From LSUCC0057 sp048549915 (lineage in GTDB: Bacteria > Pseudomonadota > Gammaproteobacteria > Pseudomonadales > Porticoccaceae), in the NCBI GenBank assembly GCA_048549915.1, contig JBLYYE010000040.1, positions 1-29,993 on the forward strand: 29,993 bases of DNA. Reading direction: 5' to 3'. A model generated the notes under the pieces. It had not been told where the DNA came from, searched no databases, and worked only from the letters and a program-made list of their open reading frames with translations. The stretch's first letter is position 1; every line of letters starts with the position of its first letter. The translations under genes were made by a program, and so were the position numbers. This document shows positions 24,561 to 29,993 of this stretch, one piece after another.

Positions 24561-26110
24561 ATGATTATTCAAACAATTTGAAGCCTCATGAAATTTTTGA
24601 TGTGCTCATTATCGGCTCAGGTCCTGCTGCATCCCTGTATGCCAGCCGCTGTGCAGAAGCTGGCCGATCAGTATTGATATTGGAGGCTGGCCCCGAGCGT
24701 CGTCTGGAGCAACTCTACAGCTCCCAAATATGGGCGCGCATGCTCAAATGGGGAGGAACTTCAGTAGAGGAGCACGGCAACCATAAAATTGGACATGCTT
24801 TCAACAGCGGATGGGGCAGCGGTGGTGGCGGTCTACATCACTATGCGGTTTATCCACGCCTACACCCCAGCGACTTTTCTGTATATACGGACCACGGTCA
24901 TGGGCTTGACTGGCCAATTAACTACCGGCAACTTCAACCCTCTTACGATCGCGTACAAGCTGAAATCGGCCTCAGTGGAGATACAAAACAGGAGTATTGG
25001 CGACCACCTGGTAGTGATTATCCGATGCCTTCGCTACCTATTTTTGCGCAAAGTAGAATCATAGCCGAGGGCTTTAAAAAAAACGGGATGTCGACTGCAC
25101 CGATCCCATTAGCTATCAATAGCCAACCATACAAGGGAAGACCTTCATGCCAATACGATGGTTGGTGTGATGCAGGATGTCCAATCGGAGCTTTAGCTAA
25201 CCCGCTAGTGACATATTTAGCATCCGCCATACAGGCTGGTGCGCAATTGCGATGTGAAAGTGTTGTCACTACTCTTCACAATAACCGCGCTACAAAGAAA
25301 ATTGAGGGTGTCAGTTATCGCGACCAACAAGGTAAATCACACAAAGTACTCGCAGAAAAAGTTGTGCTTGCAGCAGGCACCGTAGAAAACTCTCGTCTAC
25401 TATTAGCCAACCACATAATTAGCCCCAGCGGTAACCTTGGGCGCTATCTGATGAGCCACCCAGCTCGTTCGATATATGCACTTTTTGATCAACCTACGGA
25501 GCCCTCTTTAGGTGTCTCGGGTGGACAATTAATGAGCCATGATCGCTACCACCCAAAACGTCAATCACCAACAAGCTATGGCAGCTATCAATGGTTAATC
25601 GGTAATGCACTAAAACCCAATGACCTTCTTGGCATAGCTAACACAAGGCCAGACATCAGTGGTTCAGCGTTAGACCCATTTATGCGCGACTCAGCTAAGC
25701 ACATGGGCAATATGGTATTTGTTGCCGAAGATATAGCTCGCCGTGAAAATCGCGTTGAACTGACTCAAACAACAGATAGTTTTGGCGTACCAATAGCTCG
25801 TGCCATTCATAACCTCACAGAACAGACTCAATCTTTAGTAGACTCTGCCACTAAAGAAGGTCTTCAGATCATGAATGCGGCACAGGCTCGTGAGTCCTGG
25901 CACGGTCCGCTCATAGGTATGCATATTATGGGTGGCACCGCCATGGGAAATGACCCTAATAAAGCTGTTACTGATCAATATGGTCGCTTTTATGGATTAG
26001 ATAATTTGTGGATTGGTGGTGCCAGTTTGTTCCCTTCATCTGGAGCAGTGAATCCCACGTTTAGTCTTTTAGCTCTGGCGGATAGAGGCTCAGAATCTCT
26101 CTTAAAGTAA
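24557..26110 (+). CDS. GMC-family FAD oxidoreductase (gluconate 2-dehydrogenase large-subunit type)
   Basis: From the ATG at 24557 the product is 517 residues. The N-terminal dinucleotide-binding motif DVLIIGSGPAASLYASRCAEAGRSVLILEAG binds FAD. The cysteine-rich CQYDGWCDAGCPIGA motif is typical of dehydrogenase-type GMC proteins. The C-terminal GMHIMGGTAMGNDP and LWIGGASLFPSSGAVNPTFSLLALADR carry the catalytic His and Asn. It would oxidise an alcohol or sugar hydroxyl. I prefer 24557, an ATGA overlap with the small subunit, over a longer frame from 24473 that lies inside that gene. It lacks its own signal peptide and is probably co-exported with its Tat-bearing partner. Confidence 0.9.
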   Translation: MNDYSNNLKPHEIFDVLIIGSGPAASLYASRCAEAGRSVLILEAGPERRLEQLYSSQIWARMLKWGGTSVEEHGNHKIGHAFNSGWGSGGGGLHHYAVYPRLHPSDFSVYTDHGHGLDWPINYRQLQPSYDRVQAEIGLSGDTKQEYWRPPGSDYPMPSLPIFAQSRIIAEGFKKNGMSTAPIPLAINSQPYKGRPSCQYDGWCDAGCPIGALANPLVTYLASAIQAGAQLRCESVVTTLHNNRATKKIEGVSYRDQQGKSHKVLAEKVVLAAGTVENSRLLLANHIISPSGNLGRYLMSHPARSIYALFDQPTEPSLGVSGGQLMSHDRYHPKRQSPTSYGSYQWLIGNALKPNDLLGIANTRPDISGSALDPFMRDSAKHMGNMVFVAEDIARRENRVELTQTTDSFGVPIARAIHNLTEQTQSLVDSATKEGLQIMNAAQARESWHGPLIGMHIMGGTAMGNDPNKAVTDQYGRFYGLDNLWIGGASLFPSSGAVNPTFSLLALADRGSESLLK

Positions 26111-26111
26111 C

Positions 26112-26134
26112 AAAAAAGCGCCCCTAGGGGCGCT
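26112..26134 (-). terminator. Intrinsic terminator after katG
   Basis: An 18-bp perfect palindrome AGCGCCCCTAGGGGCGCT (26117-26134) is followed on the minus strand by TTTTTT (26117-26112). It begins 23 bp past the katG stop. On the plus strand it lies right after the GMC gene but has no T-run there, so it mainly serves katG. Confidence 0.85.
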
Positions 26135-26156
26135 AAAGTCTCGCGGAGAAGTTCAG

Positions 26157-28397
26157 TTAAAAACGGTCGAGATTCATCACTTTGTGCCAAGCTTGGGTAA
26201 AGTCCTCGACGAATTTCTCTTCACCACCGTTGGCGGCATAGACTTCTGCAACGGCTCGCAGCTCTGAGCTTGAACCAAACATCAGATCGACGGGGCTAGC
26301 ACTCCAACGCGGCTCACCGCTGGCGCGGTCGATACCGACATAGTGCCCTGGCTGGTCAGACTTGCGCCACTGGGTAGCCATATCAAGCAAGTTGACAAAA
26401 AAGTCGTTGCTTAGCTGACCAGGACGCTGAGTGAACACCCCGTTGTTACTGCCATCGCTGTTACCGCCGAGAACACGCAGACCACCGACCAATGCGGTCA
26501 TCTCTGGGACACTCAGATTGAGCAGCGCAGCGCGATCAATCATTGCCGCTGTTGGGTTGTAGATAGAGCTATCGCTGTAGTAATTGCGGAAACCGTCGGC
26601 AGCGGGCTCTAGCACAGCAAACGACTCGACATCCGTTTGCGCTTGGCTAGCATCGCCGCGACCTGGATTGAAGGCCATCTCTATATCGAAGCCAGCTGCC
26701 GCAGCAGCATCGGCCACAGCGGTGTTGCCAGCCAAGACGATCAAGTCGGCCATAGAGATCCGCTTTCCACCGCGAGCGCGCTCATTAAACTCAGCTTGAA
26801 TTTTTCCGAGCTTGGCCAACACCGTTTGTAGCTCTGAGGGGTTGTTTACCGCCCAGCTATTTTGCGGCGCTAAGCGTACACGCGCACCATTGGCGCCGCC
26901 ACGCATATCTGTGCCGCGGAAAGAGGCTGCTGAAGCCCAAGCGGTACGCACCAACTCACCAGTCGTTAAACCGGCATTGCGAATGGCTTTTTGCAATTTA
27001 GCTACATCGCGCTTGCTCACCAGTTTGTGCTCGACAGCGGGCACAGGGTCCTGCCAGCTAAGTATCTCAGCCGGAGCATCAGCACCAACATAGCGAGCGC
27101 GCGGGCCCATATCGCGATGAGTCAGCTTAAACCACGCGTTAGCGAAGGCTTGTTCAAATTCAGATGGATTTTGTTGGAAACGCAAAGCGATTTCGCGATA
27201 CGCCGGATCAAACTTAAGCGACAGATCGGTGGTGAACATAATGGGTGCATGGCGTTTACCGGCGACATGTGCATCGGGCACTAATTGATCGGCTGCGCCA
27301 CCTTTAGGAATCCATTGAATAGCACCGGCGGGACTGCGAGTTTGCTCCCACTCAAAACCAAACAGGTTGTCCAAGTACTGGCTTGTCCAAGCAATAGGAT
27401 TGGCTGACCAAGCACCCTCTAAGCCACTGGTAATTGTATCTTCAGCATTGCCTTTGCCGCACTTATTGGTCCAACCAAAACCCTGCTCTTCCAGCGCAGC
27501 TGCTGCTGGCTCTGGGCCTGTGCACTCTTCGGGGCTGGCGGCACCGTGCGCCTTACCGAAGGTGTGGCCGCCGGCGATCAGGGCGACGGTCTCTTCATCA
27601 TTCATAGCCATACGGCCGAAGGTTTCGCGAATATCGTGTGCAGCTAACAGCGGGTCGGGCACGCCATTTGGTCCCTCAGGGTTAACGTAAATAAGACCCA
27701 TCTGCACCGCAGCTAACGGGTTATCTAATTGGCGCTCACCCTCGTAGCGCTCAGCCTTGAGAAACTCGCTCTCTGGGCCCCAGTAAACGAGATCGGGCTC
27801 CCAATCATCAATGCGCCCACCAGCAAAACCGAAGGTTTTAAAGCCCATTGATTCCAGTGACACATTACCCGCCAAGACCATTAAGTCTGCCCAAGAGAGG
27901 CTGCTGCCGTACTTTTGTTTAACTGGCCACAGCAGGCGGCGGGCTTTGTCTAAGTTGCCGTTGTCTGGCCAACTATTGAGCGGTTCAAAGCGCTGCTGCC
28001 CGCCACCGGCGCCGCCGCGGCCATCTGCCACGCGATAGGTACCGGCACTGTGCCAAGCCATTCGTATAAAGAAGGGGCCGTAATGGCCGTAATCTGCAGG
28101 CCACCAGGGTTGCGAGCTGGTCAGCAGGGCATTGATATCGGCTTTGACGGCATCCAAGTCTAACTGCGCAAATGCTGCCGCGTAGTCAAACTGCTCACCC
28201 AAGGGGTTGGACTCTGGTGAGTGCTGACGAAGCGGTTGCAAATTGATCTGTTCTGGCCACCAAAAGCGGGGGTTCGTATTGTCCATCGCCTGCACCGAAG
28301 CGACAGGCAGTAGAGCAACAGATACTGCCAGCGCCAAGGCTTTAGCTTTCACAAAGCGTGGGTGTTTTGATGCACTGTGTGTGATTATTTTTTTCAT
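26157..28397 (-). CDS. katG: Catalase-peroxidase KatG with export signal
   Basis: This bifunctional haem enzyme of 746 residues degrades H2O2. The distal triad Arg112-Trp115-His116 sits in FFIRMAWHSAGTYR. GGHTFGKAHGA holds the proximal His. Trp115, the Tyr in GLIYVNPEGPNG and the Met in FGRMAMNDEE supply the Met-Tyr-Trp crosslink needed for catalase activity. The C-terminal half repeats the peroxidase fold. Residues 1-37 (basic region, then ALALAVSVALLPVASVQA) form a convincing Sec signal peptide, so the enzyme is probably periplasmic like KatP; most KatG proteins are cytoplasmic. SD AAGGAG lies before the ATG. It is transcribed alone, with a terminator downstream and a Fur-like palindrome upstream. 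Confidence 0.95.
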   Translation of the reverse strand: MKKIITHSASKHPRFVKAKALALAVSVALLPVASVQAMDNTNPRFWWPEQINLQPLRQHSPESNPLGEQFDYAAAFAQLDLDAVKADINALLTSSQPWWPADYGHYGPFFIRMAWHSAGTYRVADGRGGAGGGQQRFEPLNSWPDNGNLDKARRLLWPVKQKYGSSLSWADLMVLAGNVSLESMGFKTFGFAGGRIDDWEPDLVYWGPESEFLKAERYEGERQLDNPLAAVQMGLIYVNPEGPNGVPDPLLAAHDIRETFGRMAMNDEETVALIAGGHTFGKAHGAASPEECTGPEPAAAALEEQGFGWTNKCGKGNAEDTITSGLEGAWSANPIAWTSQYLDNLFGFEWEQTRSPAGAIQWIPKGGAADQLVPDAHVAGKRHAPIMFTTDLSLKFDPAYREIALRFQQNPSEFEQAFANAWFKLTHRDMGPRARYVGADAPAEILSWQDPVPAVEHKLVSKRDVAKLQKAIRNAGLTTGELVRTAWASAASFRGTDMRGGANGARVRLAPQNSWAVNNPSELQTVLAKLGKIQAEFNERARGGKRISMADLIVLAGNTAVADAAAAAGFDIEMAFNPGRGDASQAQTDVESFAVLEPAADGFRNYYSDSSIYNPTAAMIDRAALLNLSVPEMTALVGGLRVLGGNSDGSNNGVFTQRPGQLSNDFFVNLLDMATQWRKSDQPGHYVGIDRASGEPRWSASPVDLMFGSSSELRAVAEVYAANGGEEKFVEDFTQAWHKVMNLDRF

Positions 28398-28463
28398 GGT
28401 CTCACTCCTTCATGGAACAAATTATCTTGAAAACAGAAATACAAACTAAAACTGCCCATTAAC

Positions 28464-28491
28464 ATTATGAGATTGGTTGGCTTTGCGATAA
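28464..28491 (-). promoter_or_regulatory. Possible katG promoter
   Basis: On the minus strand CATAAT (28469-28464) is a 5/6 match to the -10 box. TTATCG (28491-28486) lies 16 bp upstream as a poor -35 box. The weak -35 box would suit an activator-dependent peroxide-responsive promoter. The leader would be about 60 nt. Confidence 0.35.
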
Positions 28492-28511
28492 TTAATTGCC
28501 CATATGTTTGC

Positions 28512-28529
28512 GATTGATAATAGCAATCA
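28512..28529. promoter_or_regulatory. Palindrome upstream of katG, Fur-box-like
   Basis: GATTG-ATAATAG-CAATC is a near-symmetrical palindrome. Read on the minus strand, TGATTGCTATTATCA (28529-28515) agrees with the Fur core TGATAATNATTATCA at 11 of 15 positions. It lies about 25 bp upstream of the possible katG -35 box and also in the leader region of the divergent lysE-type gene. Regulator identity (Fur, OxyR or other) is inferred. Confidence 0.35.
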
Positions 28530-28630
28530 AACAGCCCTCCCCCTGACATGCCATGCCATCCCTCAAGATTGTTGCTTCCAGACAGTAAGCCTCTTATGCT
28601 GCCCCACCCTCATTGGTCGCAAAATGCATT

Positions 28631-29242
28631 ATGGAATACACCGCTCTGATCGCCTTCACCATAACCACCTTTGGCACCCCGGGGCCCAATAACACCATGT
28701 TGATGAGCTCGGGGCTGAATTACGGTGTGCGCCATTCACTGCCGCATTTTCTCGGAATTGCTCTCGGCTTCCCGGCAATGGCACTAGCGGTAGGTTTAGG
28801 CTTTGCTGGGCTCTTTGAACAGCTTCCGTGGCTGCATTTTGTGCTCAAAATTGTTGGGGTTAGCTATCTCGCTTACTTGGCTTTTCGTATAGCTTTCACA
28901 CCGGTCACAGCGCAAGGTACCGCCGCGGGAAAACCGCTAACTCTTATGCAATCGTGCGCTTTCCAGTGGGTTAACCCAAAGGCATGGGTAATGGCCATTG
29001 GCGCTATCGTTACCTTTACTAGCACAACAGGAAGTTACTTCTACCAGATACTCACTATCTGCCTGTTCTTTATTCTGTTTGGTGCACCGTGTAATTTTGC
29101 TTGGTTGTGGCTTGGTCGCAGCTTACAAAAATGGGTACAACAACCGCAGCGGCTAAAGCAGTTTAATTGGGTGATGGGCGCACTTTTAATCAGCTCTCTG
29201 ATGCCTGTAGCTGCAGAAATTTGGCGCGAATTGGGGCAATAA
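28631..29242 (+). CDS. LysE/RhtB-family amino-acid exporter
   Basis: This 203-residue inner-membrane protein has about six hydrophobic segments. The N-terminus MEYTALIAFTITTFGTPGPNNTMLMSSGLNYG carries the TPGPNN signature of the LysE/RhtB superfamily. The helix-3 region LHFVLKIVGVSYLAYLAFRIA and the central FQWVNPKAWVMAIGAI motif also fit. These carriers export amino acids or derivatives; the substrate cannot be predicted. The ATG at 28631 gives the standard N-terminus; an upstream TTG at 28613 adds six residues, and neither has a clear SD. It is a single gene. Confidence 0.9.
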   Translation: MEYTALIAFTITTFGTPGPNNTMLMSSGLNYGVRHSLPHFLGIALGFPAMALAVGLGFAGLFEQLPWLHFVLKIVGVSYLAYLAFRIAFTPVTAQGTAAGKPLTLMQSCAFQWVNPKAWVMAIGAIVTFTSTTGSYFYQILTICLFFILFGAPCNFAWLWLGRSLQKWVQQPQRLKQFNWVMGALLISSLMPVAAEIWRELGQ

Positions 29243-29264
29243 AAAAGCCGCCCTAAGGCGGCTT
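29241..29264 (-). terminator. Intrinsic terminator after the DoxX-family gene
   Basis: AAGCCGCC-CTAA-GGCGGCTT forms an 8-bp stem. On the minus strand it ends in TTTTTT and starts 25 bp past the DoxX gene stop (29289). It overlaps the lysE-type stop codon at its far edge, so the two convergent genes share it, with efficient termination expected mainly for the minus strand. Confidence 0.8.
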
Positions 29265-29288
29265 ACCCGATTATTGGTACCAGCAGAC

Positions 29289-29738
29289 TTACTGTTCGCA
29301 ACGCTCAGCTAATTGTTGATCAATACTGCCACTGCCAGCACCACGCACTGCCAAGGCGATGCTCATACTCAATAACGCTAAGCTAAATTCATAACCACCG
29401 CTGCGTGCAAAAAAACCGTTATCCAAATGCACCACAACAATAGCGACCACCATAGTAAAGGCGCATGCCAATGCTGCCGGGCGCGTTAGTAAACCCACTA
29501 GAAGCAACACACCACCAAAAAACTCAGCCCCACCCGCCAACAGCGCCATCAAATAACCGGGCTCCAAGCCGATGGATGCCATCCACTGACCCGTACCCTC
29601 AAGACCACCGCCACCAAACCAACCAAACAACTTTTGTGCGCCATGAGCAATGAATATCGCCCCCGCCACTAATCGCAAAGCCAATGCATCCCAGCCAGGT
29701 GCTGTGGCAAAAATACCTTTACATGAAAACGAGCTCAT
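29289..29738 (-). CDS. DoxX-family membrane protein
   Basis: This 149-residue protein has four predicted membrane helices. ALRLVAGAIFIAHGAQKLFGWFGGGGLEGTGQWM is the classic DoxX opening. LLAGGAEFFGGVLLLVGLLTRPAALACAFTMVVAI and HLDNGFF..GGYEFSLALLSMSIAL complete the fold. DoxX-family proteins are small membrane components linked variously to quinone or thiol redox and oxidative stress; the exact role is unknown. GAGGGAGAG lies about 6 nt before the ATG. It is monocistronic and convergent with the lysE-type gene. Confidence 0.9.
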   Translation of the reverse strand: MSSFSCKGIFATAPGWDALALRLVAGAIFIAHGAQKLFGWFGGGGLEGTGQWMASIGLEPGYLMALLAGGAEFFGGVLLLVGLLTRPAALACAFTMVVAIVVVHLDNGFFARSGGYEFSLALLSMSIALAVRGAGSGSIDQQLAERCEQ

Positions 29739-29875
29739 TGTGTTCTCTCCCTCAAAGTTGTGCGCAAAATGTTAACTTCCTAACTGAAGATAACCCCGAG
29801 CGCAGAGAATAACAAACAGATGATTTGTAGGGTTTTATTTCTTGGTGACGAACACGACGACCGAGTGGACTGATC

Positions 29876-29972
29876 GCCATCGCACCTATGCGCTGGCGAC
29901 CCTGCGGGCTTGCGGCGCTTTGCGCCTCGTCTTCAATGCTACGCATTGGGTCGAACACACCTTCGGTGGTTC
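29876..29972. repeat. Cluster of four short hairpins, probable dispersed repeat
   Basis: Four hairpins follow closely. GCCATCGCA-CCTA-TGCGCTGGC (29876-29897) has one mismatch. GGCGC-TTT-GCGCC lies at 29914-29926. CAATGC-TAC-GCATTG lies at 29934-29948. GAACaCACC-TTC-GGTGGTTC (29953-29972) has a bulged A. The segment is GC-richer than the AT-rich doxX leader beside it and runs to the window edge. The overlapping 68-codon minus-strand frame (29752-29958) looks like a chance reading of it. Confidence 0.5.
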
Positions 29973-29993
29973 TCGTCTTTCTGGTCGCCCACA

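Noticed and set aside
29752..29958. 68-codon minus-strand frame at the right edge
   Set aside because: It reads through the hairpin array, starts without a convincing SD and shows no domain; it is better explained as a repeat.
1..29993. CRISPR array, tRNA, rRNA or transposase
   Set aside because: No regularly spaced repeats, cloverleaf sequences, rRNA segments or transposase motifs were seen on either strand.

Overview
The window looks like chromosomal DNA of a marine-type gammaproteobacterium. The conserved blocks rplU-rpmA-obgE-proB, pgeF-rluD facing bamD, and a fimT/pilV/pilW/pilX/pilY1 minor-pilin operon point to the Pseudomonadales/Cellvibrionales side. This placement is inferred from gene content and order. 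I see no rRNA, tRNA, CRISPR array or intact mobile element.

Layout. (1) 1-772: a ParD/ParE-type toxin-antitoxin pair with a promoter built on tandem palindromic operators. (2) 820-3539: an MFS carrier (YcaD-like) and a DASS/SLC13 anion symporter. (3) 3555-6720, minus strand: proB, obgE, rpmA and rplU, with a terminator between rpmA and obgE and a good sigma70 promoter ahead of rplU. (4) 6784-10498: pgeF and rluD on the minus strand, divergent from bamD and nadE on the plus strand. (5) 10509-17324, minus strand: a seven-gene type IV pilus operon reading GspH-like pilin, PilE-like pilin, FimT/FimU, PilV, PilW, PilX, PilY1. Start/stop overlaps link six consecutive genes. (6) 17499-19604: a 701-residue BapA-like Ig-repeat protein, divergent from the pilus operon. 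(7) 19605-26110: a MarR-like regulator, then a RutA-like flavin monooxygenase, a TonB-dependent receptor, a Tat-exported gluconate-2-dehydrogenase-subunit-3-like protein and a GMC oxidoreductase. This resembles an uptake-and-oxidation module for an unknown organic substrate. (8) 26157-29738: an exported catalase-peroxidase (KatG), a LysE/RhtB exporter and a DoxX-family protein. (9) 29739-29993: a hairpin-rich, repeat-like segment cut by the window edge.

The two parts most likely to hold undescribed biology are the compact BapA-like protein beside the minor-pilin operon, and the MarR/LLM/TonB/GMC cluster. The rest is mostly housekeeping. Starts were moved from the longest reading frame where overlaps, Shine-Dalgarno sequences or prepilin leaders argued for it; each change is noted in the entry.
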